NCBI RefSeq assembly: GCF_003989665.1
Contig: NZ_RZIJ01000012.1
Span: forward strand, 146,242 to 210,241
DNA length: 64,000 nt
Direction of reading: 5' to 3'
Origin: Azospirillum doebereinerae
Lineage (GTDB): Bacteria; Pseudomonadota; Alphaproteobacteria; Azospirillales; Azospirillaceae
The notes beneath the pieces were generated by a model. It searched no databases. It had not been told where the DNA came from and saw nothing but the letters and a program-made list of their open reading frames with translations. The position numbers were made by a program, and so were the translations under genes. Shown here in pieces: positions 9,734 through 20,385 of the stretch; the stretch's first letter is position 1, and each line of letters opens with the position of its first letter.

Positions 9734-10450
9734 ATGGTCAGCTTGTCCAGTTTCAGCGATGTCGGCAGCATGGCGCAGAGCCTGCAACAATCCATCGATG
9801 CGGCGGTCAAACGCGTCCAGCAGCAGGCCACCTCCGACACCGGCGCCAACACCAAAGCCCAGGAATACGAGCAGACCGTCAAGAAATCGTCCTACAACAC
9901 CGCACCCTTCGCCAGCAACATCGGCACCCTGATCAAGGACACCAGCCGGCTGAACGTGTTCAGTTCGCTGGCGGCGAACGACCCGGCAGACTTCTACAAA
10001 TTCTCGGTCACGACCAAGGGCGAGGCCACCATCGGGACCGTCGGCGATGCCGGGGTCCGGGTGCAGCTGATGGACAAGCAGGGCAAGGTGATCGCCGACA
10101 GCAACAAGGACGCCGGCTCGACCTACGACGCCTACAAGAAGCTGCAGGGCGGCACCCTGTCGCTGGACAAGGGCGACTACACCCTGCGGCTGGCCCGCGA
10201 CAAGGACGTTCCGCTGAAGGACGCGCAGAACTACGGCGTCCAGCTTCGCATGGGCAGCTACACCAAGGATTACGACACCGTCGCCAAGCAGCCGGCCCAG
10301 GGCGACAACCCGTTCGGAAGCAATTACCGGCTGCAAAACCTGGCGACCTTGCTGAACGGCGGCTCGACCTCCACCAACAGCGCGGCGACGATCCTGGGCA
10401 GCACCGGCACCTACACCGGGCGCGGATCGCTGCTGAACGCGCTGTTCTGA
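9734..10450 (+). CDS. PPC-like beta-domain protein, function unknown
   Basis: A 238-residue protein without a recognisable signal peptide. Residues 1-65 are helical and Gln/Ser-rich. Residues 75-160 read as a pre-peptidase C-terminal-like beta sandwich: NDPADFYKFSVTTKGEATI, then LMDKQGKVIADSN, then LDKGDYTLRL. The tail is Ser/Thr/Gly-rich and ends SLLNALF. PPC domains usually sit at the end of secreted proteases, so a free-standing one with a helical head suggests a surface or exported structural protein sent out by a non-Sec route. The ATG at 9734 follows an AAGGGCGCGGG stretch. No neighbour gives a functional hint. Confidence 0.6.
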   Translation: MVSLSSFSDVGSMAQSLQQSIDAAVKRVQQQATSDTGANTKAQEYEQTVKKSSYNTAPFASNIGTLIKDTSRLNVFSSLAANDPADFYKFSVTTKGEATIGTVGDAGVRVQLMDKQGKVIADSNKDAGSTYDAYKKLQGGTLSLDKGDYTLRLARDKDVPLKDAQNYGVQLRMGSYTKDYDTVAKQPAQGDNPFGSNYRLQNLATLLNGGSTSTNSAATILGSTGTYTGRGSLLNALF

Positions 10451-10469
10451 AAAGCCGAGGGGCGCGGGA

Positions 10470-11120
10470 TCACACCAGCCGGTCGCGCCCCGATTCCTTG
10501 ACCAGAAGCACGGCCTGCGTCCGGCTGCCGACGCCCAGCGCCTTGAGCACGCCGGTGACGTGGGTCTTAACGGTGGACAGGTTCAGCCCCAGCCGCTCGC
10601 CGATGTCCTGGTTCGACAGCCCCTGCGCCAGCAGGTCGAGGACCTCCAGCTGCCGCCGCGTCAACCCGTCGAACACGCTGGGCGGGGCCGTTCGGCCGGA
10701 CGACGCCGCGACCGGGCCGGAGCCCGGCATGCCCAGCACCGGCGGCACATAGGATCCCCCGGCCATCACCAGCCGCAGGATGTTGACCACCAGCACGTCG
10801 TCGGTCGATTTCGGAATGAAGGCCCGCACGCCGCGCGACAGCACCGCGCGCATCTCGTCCGGCGACTCGATCATCGAGAAGACCGCCACCGGCACCGGCG
10901 CCACCCGCTTGACGACCGCCTCGACGTCGTCGAGACCGCTCAATCCCGGCATCCGCAGATCCATCACGATCAGGTCGAAGACGCTTCCCTGGTCGAGAAT
11001 GGCGTTCAACTGGCCGAAGCTGGTGGCGGCGACCACCGTGGCCTGTTCGTCCAATTCCCCAACGAGGTGGGTCAAGCCGCTGCGGACGATGGAATGATCG
11101 TCGGCGATCAGAACCTGCAT
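10470..11120 (-). CDS. NarL/FixJ-family response regulator
   Basis: A 216-residue two-component regulator. The receiver domain covers about 1-118, with acidic residues in IADDHS, the phospho-Asp in LIVMDLRMPG and a Lys in FIPKS. A LuxR-type HTH covers about 148-210 (LTRRQLEVLDLLAQGLSNQD, then LNLSTVKTHV). It should be phosphorylated by an orphan kinase, since none is adjacent. It is convergent with the PPC-like gene. Targets are unknown. Confidence 0.92.
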   Translation of the reverse strand: MQVLIADDHSIVRSGLTHLVGELDEQATVVAATSFGQLNAILDQGSVFDLIVMDLRMPGLSGLDDVEAVVKRVAPVPVAVFSMIESPDEMRAVLSRGVRAFIPKSTDDVLVVNILRLVMAGGSYVPPVLGMPGSGPVAASSGRTAPPSVFDGLTRRQLEVLDLLAQGLSNQDIGERLGLNLSTVKTHVTGVLKALGVGSRTQAVLLVKESGRDRLV

Positions 11121-11218
11121 GAAACGTCCCGGACCGATAATGCGAGTGATTGCCGCACCGTCATACGCCGACGCAAGGCACGGCGCTACCTCATTAGCGC
11201 GGTGGAGCGCCGCAAATG

Positions 11219-11250
11219 GAAAAAGGGCGCCGCCAAAGCGACGCCCCTTC
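11219..11250 (-). terminator. Rho-independent terminator of the OmpA-family gene
   Basis: Read on the minus strand, GGGCGTCGC-TTTG-GCGGCGCCC is followed at once by TTTTTCC. It lies 19 nt beyond the stop of the outer-membrane protein gene. Confidence 0.8.
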
Positions 11251-11268
11251 CGAACACCGGAAGTCCGG

Positions 11269-12297
11269 TTACTGCACGCGGATCAGGATCTGCGCGCGGC
11301 GGTTCGACGGCTCGCGCACGTTCGGACCGGTGGAGACCATCAGCTGCTGCTCGCCCTTGCCCTCGATCGACACCAGATTGGCCGGCGTGCCCTTGGCGAT
11401 CAGGGCGCGCTTGACCGCCTCGGCGCGGCGCAGCGACAGGCGCTGGTTGTAGGTCGGCGTACCCGAGGTGTCGGTGTGGCCGATGACGTGGATGCTCACC
11501 GCGCGGACGCGGCCGGCAGCGGCCGACGCGTCGCCGATGATCTTGTCGGAGACCGGCGTGATCGTCGCCTTGTCCCAGTCGAAGAACACCTGATACTCGG
11601 TCTGCGGCTGGGCCTGGGTCGCCGGGGCCATCGGGGCGGGCGAGGCCGCCGGGGCCGGACGCGACGGACCGCCGAAGGTGTAGCGCAGACCGGCCAGGAT
11701 GGTGTGGTTGCGGTATTCGCCCTTCGAGGTCACCGGACCCAGATCGAATTCCGGATCCTGCGTGGCGAAGTAACGGTAGTCGAGCGTCACCGCCACGTTG
11801 TCGGTCACCGCGTAGGACGCGCCGACGATGCCTTGGTAGGCGAACACCCAATCCTTGTCGCTGACGCCGCGCAGGGACTGGCGGACCTCCGCGACACCGG
11901 CGCCGAGGCCGATGTAGGGGGTGAAGGGCGTGCCGGTGTTGATGTCGTACAGCGCGTTGCCCATGAAGGCGATCGAGCTGGTCTTGCCGCCCAGGTTGCG
12001 CAACGCCGGAGTGGCGCTTTCCGTCCCGTCGACCGAGTTGCGCCAGCGCCACGCGAACTCCAGCTCGGCGCGCACGCCGATGGCGGTGGCGTAGCCGGCC
12101 GACACGTCGCCGATGCCGCCGATCTTGAAGGATTCTTCAAGGCCGAAGCCGCTGCTGGGGTAGTTGCGCACATCGGCGTCGCGGGTCCAGTTCACGCCGG
12201 CGCCGGCGCCGACGTAGAATCCCTCGGTCGCGGCCATGGCGGCGGTCGGCAGGGCAAGGGCGAGGGCCGTGCCCAACAGAACTCCACGCATCTTCAT
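11269..12297 (-). CDS. outer-membrane beta-barrel protein with OmpA domain
   Basis: A 342-residue OmpA-like protein. The signal peptide ends about residue 22 (TAAMAA). An eight-strand barrel of about 190 residues opens with EGFYVGAGAGVNW and closes with LAGLRYTFGG. A Pro/Ala linker precedes the peptidoglycan-binding OmpA domain, including VIGHTDTSGTPTYNQRLSLRRAEAV and a C-terminal NRRAQILIRV. It anchors the outer membrane to the wall. ATGs at 12297 and 12312 are both possible; 12297 has a GGGA site 9 nt upstream. It is monocistronic with its own terminator. Confidence 0.9.
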   Translation of the reverse strand: MKMRGVLLGTALALALPTAAMAATEGFYVGAGAGVNWTRDADVRNYPSSGFGLEESFKIGGIGDVSAGYATAIGVRAELEFAWRWRNSVDGTESATPALRNLGGKTSSIAFMGNALYDINTGTPFTPYIGLGAGVAEVRQSLRGVSDKDWVFAYQGIVGASYAVTDNVAVTLDYRYFATQDPEFDLGPVTSKGEYRNHTILAGLRYTFGGPSRPAPAASPAPMAPATQAQPQTEYQVFFDWDKATITPVSDKIIGDASAAAGRVRAVSIHVIGHTDTSGTPTYNQRLSLRRAEAVKRALIAKGTPANLVSIEGKGEQQLMVSTGPNVREPSNRRAQILIRVQ

Positions 12298-12536
12298 TTT
12301 CTTTTTTCCCATGGTTGACGGCGTTGGCCAAACGGAACGCTTGGAACCTGTTACGGATGACCTGGGGAAACCCGTCGCGGCGGCGCGCTTCCCTTGGTGC
12401 CTACCCCCGACATAAAAGCCCTTGTGCGTTCCCTCAATCCCCACCCTTGCAACGGCCCGCTCCCTGTCTCATATTTGCCACTCTGCCGTCGCGCTCCTTT
12501 TCCCTTTCAAAAACAGACAATTGGCATCGGACCACC

Positions 12537-13604
12537 ATGGCCCCTACCCCGAACGGGAGTGTCGATTACCCCTTTTGCGCCGCCCCTGACGACGGCGGAG
12601 CGCTGGCCGTGGCGCCGGGGGTCCTGTGGATCCGCCTGACCCTGCCCTTTCAGCTTGACCACATCAACGTCTGGGCGCTGGACGGCGGGGACTCGGGCTG
12701 GACCCTGGTCGACACCGGGCTGGGCGACCGCCGCACCCGCGAGGTGTGGGACGGGCTGCTGGCGACGGTGCTGGCGGGCAAGCCGGTCGAGCGTGTCGTC
12801 GTCACCCATTTCCACCCCGACCACATCGGCGCGGCGGATTGGTTGGTGGAGCGGACCGGGGCCGATTTCGCCACCTCGCTGACGGAATGGCTGGTCGCGC
12901 GGATGCTGTGCGGCGGCAACACCCCGGCGATGGAGGCGGCGGCCGAGCGCTTCTACCGCCGCAGCGGCTTGGACGCGGAGACGCAGGCCGCCGTGCGCGA
13001 CCGCGCGGGTTCCTACGCGCGCGGTGTCCCCGGCGTACCGGCCACGTTGACCCGCCTGCGGGCTGGCGACCTTTTGAACGTGGGCTCCACAAGCTGGCGG
13101 GTGATCGGTGGCGCCGGCCACACGGCCGAGCCGGTCAGCCTCTACGACGCGGCGAACGGGGTGCTGATCCCCGGCGACCAGATCCTGCCGCGCATCAGCC
13201 CAAACATCAGCGTCTGGCCGGCCGAGCCGGACGCCGACCCGCTGGCCGACTACCTCGCCAGCCTGGACGCGTGGTCGGAGCTGCCTGCCGATACGTTGGT
13301 GCTGCCCTCGCACGGGCTGCCGTTCCGAGGGCTGCATGGACGGGCGGCCGATCTGACCGACCACCACGCGGCGCGCTTGGAGGAAATCGTGCCGTTCTGC
13401 GCCATGCCGCAGACCGCCGCCGCGGTGATGCGGCGCCTGTTCGACCGTCCGCTCGACACGCACCAGACGGTGTTTGCGATGGGCGAAGCCATCGCCCATC
13501 TGAATCACCTGATCAGGCGCGGCGCGCTGCTGCGGAACACCGGGCCGGACGGGATTGACCTTTACCGGCGCGGCGCCGGACAGGGTGCCGTCACGACTCG
13601 GTGA
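12537..13604 (+). CDS. MBL-fold metallo-hydrolase
   Basis: A 355-residue metallo-beta-lactamase-fold protein. The metal-binding motif THFHPDHIG is near residue 96, further ligands lie in GAGHTAEPVSLYD and LPGDQILPRISP, and LPSHGLPF is near 260. The C-terminal 80 residues form a helical winged domain of the LACTB2 type. The likely role is hydrolysis of a thioester, lactone or nucleic acid, but the substrate cannot be read from sequence. The start ATG at 12537 gives the expected N-terminus before VLWIRLTLPFQLDHINVW. Its 3' end overlaps the convergent small gene at 13591 by 14 nt. Confidence 0.85.
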   Translation: MAPTPNGSVDYPFCAAPDDGGALAVAPGVLWIRLTLPFQLDHINVWALDGGDSGWTLVDTGLGDRRTREVWDGLLATVLAGKPVERVVVTHFHPDHIGAADWLVERTGADFATSLTEWLVARMLCGGNTPAMEAAAERFYRRSGLDAETQAAVRDRAGSYARGVPGVPATLTRLRAGDLLNVGSTSWRVIGGAGHTAEPVSLYDAANGVLIPGDQILPRISPNISVWPAEPDADPLADYLASLDAWSELPADTLVLPSHGLPFRGLHGRAADLTDHHAARLEEIVPFCAMPQTAAAVMRRLFDRPLDTHQTVFAMGEAIAHLNHLIRRGALLRNTGPDGIDLYRRGAGQGAVTTR

Positions 13605-13800
13605 CGATCTCGAACTGCTGGGTGTCGAGCAGGGCGGACACCGAGAGCGTCTTCAGAGTCTTGGGGTCGTCCGCCCGTTTCAGCTGGGCGTGCTGGGTGC
13701 CCATGCCGTCCTTGCGGATGGCGATCACCTCCCAGAAACCACCGCTGGGTCCCAGCTTGCGGTACACTTGGCCTTCGACGACCTCGCGCTTCCTGCGCAT
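13591..13800 (-). CDS. small conserved-type protein, unknown
   Basis: A 69-residue protein with a basic head (MRRKREVVEGQVYRKLG) and a short beta-rich body (GFWEVIAIRKDGMGTQHAQL). A strong GGAGAGGTGG ribosome site precedes the ATG at 13800, which is the best evidence that it is real. It resembles small SH3-like barrels that bind nucleic acid or protein, but I recognise no family. It overlaps the convergent MBL gene tail by 14 nt. Confidence 0.6.
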   Translation of the reverse strand: MRRKREVVEGQVYRKLGPSGGFWEVIAIRKDGMGTQHAQLKRADDPKTLKTLSVSALLDTQQFEIVTES

Positions 13801-14011
13801 GTCCACCTCTCCACCACTCGTCCTTGGGGACCCTCCCGTCATGGACGGTCCCGAGGGCGCATTGAAGCACAAAAAGCCTTGCCCGTGGCGACTGTCCATT
13901 CGATAGCCGGCGGCAACGCTCATGCTGCAATGCAATATCGCTTGAGGCACCCCCGATGCCCGAGGACGCACCCCGCCACAAAGCTGGAACAAAAGCCGCG
14001 AGCGTGGGTTC

Positions 14012-14284
14012 ATGACGGGTATGAACACCGACCTCGACGTGCTTGTTTTCGCGACTCGCCTGGTGGATGAACTGGGAGAGACCGCGGTCCGTATCAGCCG
14101 GGTTCGCCTTGTCGAACTCACGGCTGCGAACCACACCCGAGCCGCCGCCTTCTGGCGTGACGTGATGCGAGCATCGCAACGGCTGCTGGACGAAAAATCC
14201 GGCACCCGAATGCCGCCTTCCATCGCGGCGGCGCAGGCCGGCATCCCGTCCGGCGTCGTGCGCGTCGACCGCCCGATTCCTTAA
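14012..14284 (+). CDS. small hypothetical protein
   Basis: A 90-residue helical protein (MTGMNTDLDVLVFATRLVDE...) with no signal peptide, membrane segment or known motif. A second ATG at 14021 could be the start. Its amphipathic helices and codon use look coding; the overlapping minus-strand frame shows only low-complexity Arg/Ala/Ser sequence. No convincing ribosome site is seen. Function unknown. Confidence 0.5.
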   Translation: MTGMNTDLDVLVFATRLVDELGETAVRISRVRLVELTAANHTRAAAFWRDVMRASQRLLDEKSGTRMPPSIAAAQAGIPSGVVRVDRPIP

Positions 14285-14702
14285 AGTCTGACGGGAAAAG
14301 ACTCAATTGACTTCAAAGTCTCATGATTCGTGCATGGTTACGGGTTACGAAGGTTCCCCAAGATGCCCTGGACTGAAATCATCCGTTTGAAGTACCGCTC
14401 GTGAAAAGCTTCGGTATTCAAGCGAAAGGACTGATACGGAATGGGCAGGTGTCGAGCCCTTTCTTTTCCGCGCCTGCCGGCTCGATCGCCCCCGGCCGGC
14501 CGATGCGCATCATGAAATCCATCGGCACCATAAAACCCGGGCGGGTTCAAGCGGTCACAGTGCTGGGACAAAACGTGTGCGTCCGGCAAATCCGGTTGAC
14601 CGGTTCCGGTGATGCGGTAGAACAAGGCCGCGAGGCGGGCGAGGCTTATCCGTATCACCCGCGAGCTTTCCTTTCGACGAACCGCGCCACCGGAGCACCT
14701 TG
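14285..14702. other. gene-poor stretch of about 420 nt
   Basis: Base composition falls at the left end (14285-14460). Two opposed reading frames of about 100 codons cross here, 14338-14658 on minus and 14401-14703 on plus. Neither has a ribosome site or a protein-like composition. The right end is the promoter/leader region of the Ala/Lys-rich secreted protein. I see no RNA gene or clear terminator. Confidence 0.4.
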
Positions 14703-15482
14703 ATGAGTCGCCAGCGCGCCGCCCTCTGCCTTTCGTTCCCGTCCCTCACCCGCGCCGCCTTGCTGGGCGCGCTGATGGCGGCTCCGCTCGCCCTGTCCGC
14801 GCCGGCCGCCGCCGCGCCCGCGAAGCAGCCCGCCGCTGCCGCCAAGCCGGCCAAGCCGGCCGCCGCGAAGACCACCGCCGCCAAGCCCGGCGCCTGCTAC
14901 AGCCGCAGCGAGCACGCGGCCGAACAGCTGATGCGCATGCACACCGAAATGATGGTGGTCGGCCTGACCTGCAAATCGGTGGTGCCGGAAAAGAACCCCT
15001 TCGGCCTGTACCAGGATTTCTCGGTCAAGAACCGCGCGATGCTGTCCAGCTCGGAAGCCACGCTGATCGGTTACTACAAGAAGACCGGCGGCAATGGCAC
15101 GCAGAAGTTCGACACCTTCCGCACGGAGCTGGCGAACGAGGTCAGCCGCCGCGCCGCGACCATCGGCATCCCACAATATTGCCAAACCTTCGTCGACCGC
15201 TCCATCGCGGCGAAGGAGCTCAACGCCGATGACCTGCGCATCCTGACCTCGGACGAAAAGAACGCCGGCCTGATGCACCTCGCCAGCAAGCCGCTGTGCG
15301 ATGTGCAGGTGGTCAGCGTTCCGGACGCCCCCATCGCCGTCGCCCAAGCGTCGACCGGCCGCGCTCCGGCCAAGGCGACCGCCGCCAAGGCCAAGGCTCC
15401 GGCGAAGGCCCCCGCCAAGGCGGCCGCCGCCAAGCCCAAGGTCGTCGCCGCTCCGGCCAAGCAGACCGTCGCCGCGCGCTGA
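14703..15482 (+). CDS. secreted Ala/Lys/Pro-rich protein
   Basis: A 259-residue protein. The signal peptide ends about residue 38 (SAPAAAA). A short AK/AP-rich spacer, a folded core (about 65-200) with four to five Cys residues, and a second Ala/Lys/Pro tail like a histone-H1 tail follow. The core begins CYSRSEHAAEQLMRMHTEMM and contains KNPFGLYQDFSVKNRAMLSS, which does not match a family I know. The basic tails suggest periplasmic binding to an acidic polymer or to peptidoglycan. The ATG at 14703 is preferred over the TTG directly before it. A strong hairpin follows the gene. Confidence 0.7.
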   Translation: MSRQRAALCLSFPSLTRAALLGALMAAPLALSAPAAAAPAKQPAAAAKPAKPAAAKTTAAKPGACYSRSEHAAEQLMRMHTEMMVVGLTCKSVVPEKNPFGLYQDFSVKNRAMLSSSEATLIGYYKKTGGNGTQKFDTFRTELANEVSRRAATIGIPQYCQTFVDRSIAAKELNADDLRILTSDEKNAGLMHLASKPLCDVQVVSVPDAPIAVAQASTGRAPAKATAAKAKAPAKAPAKAAAAKPKVVAAPAKQTVAAR

Positions 15483-15511
15483 CCGCCGTCACGGTTTGAA
15501 CGCTTCGATCG

Positions 15512-15545
15512 AAGGCCCCATCCGCCAACCGGCGGATGGGGCCTT
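15512..15545 (+). terminator. terminator after the Ala/Lys-rich protein
   Basis: Perfect 15-bp stem AAGGCCCCATCCGCC / GGCGGATGGGGCCTT with an AACC loop, 29 nt after the stop, followed by a weak T-rich run (TTCGTCGTTT). Confidence 0.75.
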
Positions 15546-15827
15546 CGTCGTTTCCGACGTCTGCATCGTCGCCCCACTCATGCGAACAACACAAATCTGT
15601 CTTGCAAAAATCCACCGGGCTGGTACTACCGAAACAGTCGAAGGGCTTATCCCCCCACCCTGTCCGGAGCGGAGGGGATAGGCCGTTCAGGGTGACAAAA
15701 AGCATGGTTCGTCAAGCCAATAGACGAACCGGATCAGACAGGGGGCCGCTGTTGCGTGACCGGTGTGCCGTGTGTGCCCGTACCGCCGCGCCCTGCCTCT
15801 GCGCCGCGCTGAAGGTGGGGTGACTTC
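15546..15827. other. leader of the liv operon
   Basis: Together with the preceding terminator this makes a 345-nt gene-free stretch. It holds an imperfect palindrome near 15649-15682 (arms TATCCCC and GGGGATA) and the upstream region of livH. No unambiguous promoter can be assigned by eye. Confidence 0.4.
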
Positions 15828-16733
<906 letters not shown>

Positions 16734-16738
16734 GCGCC

Positions 16739-18241
16739 ATGACCATGCCCTCCCACACCGCCCCCACTCCGGCCCCCGCCGCCGTCCCCGCCCGCCCCGC
16801 CGTCGACTGGCCGGGCAGCCTCAAGGACGCCGCCACCGCCGCCTTCGTCGCCCTGCTGCTCACCGTCCCGCTGGTGGGGTTGCGCACCGTCGACCGCCCG
16901 ACCGGCCTGAGCATCGAGGCGCGCCCCGACGAGGTGATCGCCTCCATCGTCCTGGTCTTCCTCGGCCGGCTCGGCCTCGGGCTGATCCGCCAGGGGCTGG
17001 CCCTGCCGGTGCTGGTGCTGGCCTTGGCCGCCGCCGCCGTCGGGCTGGCCCTGCCGATGCCGACCCAGGTGCTGCGCCTGGTGCTGGTCGCCGGCGGCGG
17101 CATCATCGCGCTGCGCGCCGCCATCACGCTGACCACCGGGCGTTCCAAGCTGTCCCAGGCCGAGCGCGACCGCCGCATGGACCGCGTCGCCGCCAAGGTG
17201 CAGCACGCCACCAAGTACATCGCCCCGGTCGCCATCGCGTTTGCCGTCGCCCTGCCGCTGACCCCGCTGGCCGACCGCCAACTGCTCGACATCGGCATCC
17301 TGCTGCTGACCTACATCATGCTCGGCTGGGGGCTGAACATCGTGGTGGGCCTGGCCGGGCTGCTCGATCTGGGCTACGTCGCCTTCTACGCGGTGGGCGC
17401 CTACAGCTACGCGCTGCTGGCCCATTACTTCGGGCTGAGCTTCTGGGTCTGCCTGCCGCTGGCCGGGGTGCTGGCGGCCTGTTCGGGCGTGCTGCTCGGC
17501 TTCCCGGTGCTGCGGCTGCGCGGCGACTACTTCGCCATCGTCACGCTCGGCTTCGGCGAGATCATCCGCATCATCCTGGTCAACTGGTACCAGTTCACCG
17601 GCGGCCCCAACGGCATCTCGGGCATCCCGCGCCCGAGCTTCTTCGGCATCGCCGACTTCACCCGCACGCCCCCCGAGGGCATGGCCGCCTTCCACGAGCT
17701 GTTCGGGCTGGAGTTCTCGCCGCTCCACCGCATCGTCTTCATGTACTACCTGATCCTGGCGCTGGCCCTGGTGGTCAACGTCTTCACCCTGCGGGTGCGC
17801 AAGCTGCCGCTGGGCCGCGCCTGGGAGGCCTTGCGCGAGGACGAGATCGCCAGCGCCTCGCTGGGGATCAACCGCACCAACATGAAGCTGGCGGCCTTCG
17901 CCATCGCGGCGATGTTCGGCGGCTTCGCCGGCTCGTTCTTCGCCACGCGCCAGGGCTTCATCAGCCCGGAGAGCTTCACCTTCATCGAATCGGCGATCAT
18001 CCTGGCCATCGTGGTGCTGGGCGGCATGGGCTCGCAGATCGGCGTGGTGGTGGCGACGCTGCTGGTGATCGGGCTGCCCGAGGCCTTCCGCGAGCTGGCC
18101 GACTACCGCATGCTGGCCTTCGGCATGGGCATGGTGGTGATCATGCTGTGGCGTCCGCGCGGGCTGCTGGCCCACCGCGACCCGACCATCCTCCTGCACG
18201 GCGGCAAGACGCCGCGGGTGAACGCGGGAGCCGCGCGATGA
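16739..18241 (+). CDS. livM: branched-chain amino acid ABC transporter permease LivM
   Basis: A 500-residue permease, longer than a minimal LivM because of an N-terminal extension with four extra predicted helices (about residues 25-160). The LivM core follows: [20 protein letters not shown], then [20 protein letters not shown], then [24 protein letters not shown] at 16730 overlaps the livH stop, but the GAGAAGG site at 16722-16728 suits the ATG at 16739 better. The livG start overlaps its stop by 4 nt. Confidence 0.93.
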   Translation: MTMPSHTAPTPAPAAVPARPAVDWPGSLKDAATAAFVALLLTVPLVGLRTVDRPTGLSIEARPDEVIASIVLVFLGRLGLGLIRQGLALPVLVLALAAAAVGLALPMPTQVLRLVLVAGGGIIALRAAITLTTGRSKLSQAERDRRMDRVAAKVQHATKYIAPVAIAFAVALPLTPLADRQLLDIGILLLTYIMLGWGLNIVVGLAGLLDLGYVAFYAVGAYSYALLAHYFGLSFWVCLPLAGVLAACSGVLLGFPVLRLRGDYFAIVTLGFGEIIRIILVNWYQFTGGPNGISGIPRPSFFGIADFTRTPPEGMAAFHELFGLEFSPLHRIVFMYYLILALALVVNVFTLRVRKLPLGRAWEALREDEIASASLGINRTNMKLAAFAIAAMFGGFAGSFFATRQGFISPESFTFIESAIILAIVVLGGMGSQIGVVVATLLVIGLPEAFRELADYRMLAFGMGMVVIMLWRPRGLLAHRDPTILLHGGKTPRVNAGAAR

Positions 18242-19137
18242 GTGTGACCGAGATGACCGAGACGCCGCTTTTGACGGTGGAACACCTGACGATGCGCTTT
18301 GGCGGTCTGGTGGCGAACAACGACGTGTCCTTCGTGGCGCGGACCGGCGAGATCACCGCGCTGATCGGGCCGAACGGGGCGGGCAAGACGACGCTGTTCA
18401 ACTGCGTCACCGGCTTCTACACGCCCACCGTGGGCCGCTTGAGCCTGCGCCACCCCGACGGGCGCGAGTTCCTGCTGGAGCGGATGCCGGGCTACCGCAT
18501 CGCCCAGAGCGGGGTGGCGCGGACCTTCCAGAACATCCGGCTGTTCGGCGGCATGAGCGTGCTGGAGAACCTGATCGTCGCCCAGCACAACAAGCTGATG
18601 GACGCGTCGGGCTTCGCGATCGCCGGGCTGTTCGGGCTGCCGACCTACGCCAAGGCGGAGAAGGCGGCGCTGGAGCTGGCGAAATACTGGCTGGAGCGGG
18701 TGCGGCTGACCGAGTTCGCCGACTGGGAGGCGGGCAACCTGCCCTACGGCGCCCAGCGGCGTCTGGAGATCGCGCGCGCCATGTGCACCGAGCCGGTGCT
18801 GCTCTGCCTGGACGAGCCGGCGGCCGGCCTGAACCCGCGCGAGTCGGGCGAGCTGGCGGAGATCCTGACCTTCATCCGCGACGCGCGCAACCCCAACGGG
18901 CACCGCACGGGCGTGCTGCTGATCGAGCACGACATGAGCGTGGTGATGCGGATTTCCGACCATGTGGTGGTGCTGGACTACGGGCGGAAGATCTCCGACG
19001 GCGATCCGACCTCGGTGAAGAACGATCCGGCGGTGATCCGCGCCTATCTGGGCGAGGACGAGGACGCCGAGCTGCCGCCGGAGGTGGCGGGCGACCTGCC
19101 GGCCTCGGTCGTGCATCCGGCGCCCAAGGAGATCTGA
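18238..19137 (+). CDS. livG: branched-chain amino acid ABC transporter ATPase LivG
   Basis: A 299-residue ATPase with Walker [10 protein letters not shown] near residue 46, Q-loop FQNIRLF, signature [16 protein letters not shown], Walker [12 protein letters not shown] and switch [10 protein letters not shown]. The signature reads PYGAQRR rather than LSGGQ, normal for LivG. It carries a short acidic C-terminal tail beyond the LivG core. It overlaps livM by an ATGA and ends 3 nt before livF. Confidence 0.95.
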   Translation: MSVTEMTETPLLTVEHLTMRFGGLVANNDVSFVARTGEITALIGPNGAGKTTLFNCVTGFYTPTVGRLSLRHPDGREFLLERMPGYRIAQSGVARTFQNIRLFGGMSVLENLIVAQHNKLMDASGFAIAGLFGLPTYAKAEKAALELAKYWLERVRLTEFADWEAGNLPYGAQRRLEIARAMCTEPVLLCLDEPAAGLNPRESGELAEILTFIRDARNPNGHRTGVLLIEHDMSVVMRISDHVVVLDYGRKISDGDPTSVKNDPAVIRAYLGEDEDAELPPEVAGDLPASVVHPAPKEI

Positions 19138-19140
19138 GGA

Positions 19141-19860
<720 letters not shown>

Positions 19861-19861
19861 G

Positions 19862-20221
19862 ATGGAGCACCTTCTGGGCGCGTCGCTTCCGGTGTTCCTC
19901 GGGCTGACGGTGGTGGTGTTCGGCGGCTTCGCGGTGCTGACCGGGCAGACGCTGGCGGAGGGCTGGAAGCCGGTCTCCAGCGTGCTGGCCTATTCGCTGC
20001 TGCTGGGTCTGGGCGACCGCTTCCTCGCCTGGGGTCTGTTCGGCGAGCCGCTGCTGTCGGTTTGGGGCTTTGCGGTGCACACGGTGGTGATCGGGGCGAT
20101 CACCCTGACCACCCACCGCATCGCCATCGCCCGCCGCATGGTCAACCAGTACCCTTGGCTCTACGAACGCAATGGGCCGTTTGCTTGGCGCGAACGCGTG
20201 GGCGCCGGCTCCGGGGAATAG
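19862..20221 (+). CDS. DUF6867-family small membrane protein of the liv operon
   Basis: A 119-residue protein with about three transmembrane helices (around 8-25, 40-57 and 65-85) and a polar C-terminal tail rich in Arg/Trp/Tyr. It resembles DUF6867, found next to liv ABC genes in alphaproteobacteria and uncharacterised. One base separates it from livF, so it is very probably made with the transporter; an accessory subunit is an inference. Confidence 0.75.
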   Translation: MEHLLGASLPVFLGLTVVVFGGFAVLTGQTLAEGWKPVSSVLAYSLLLGLGDRFLAWGLFGEPLLSVWGFAVHTVVIGAITLTTHRIAIARRMVNQYPWLYERNGPFAWRERVGAGSGE

Positions 20222-20294
20222 GATAGGCCGAACGGCTGGGTGCCCTAGCAAAACTGTCGCATGGGGCCCAAGCCGGAGTATGGTAAAATGGACA

Positions 20295-20334
20295 CCGCCG
20301 GAGGGGACCCGGCGGCCTAGGCCCGACAAGGGCC
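20295..20334 (+). promoter_or_regulatory. two tandem hairpins in the livK leader
   Basis: CCGCCGG/CCGGCGG (20295-20315) and GGCCC/GGGCC (20320-20334) could fold into consecutive stem-loops between the liv membrane genes and livK. They may end or protect the upstream transcript and help livK mRNA outnumber it. No T-tract is present. Confidence 0.45.
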
Positions 20335-20385
20335 GGGGGAATGTTGCAACAGGGACCACTCTTCGAACAGGGAGTAAGAAAACCC

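Noticed and set aside
14338..14703. Two opposed 100-codon frames as genes
   Set aside because: No ribosome site, no protein-like composition, and each would contradict the other.
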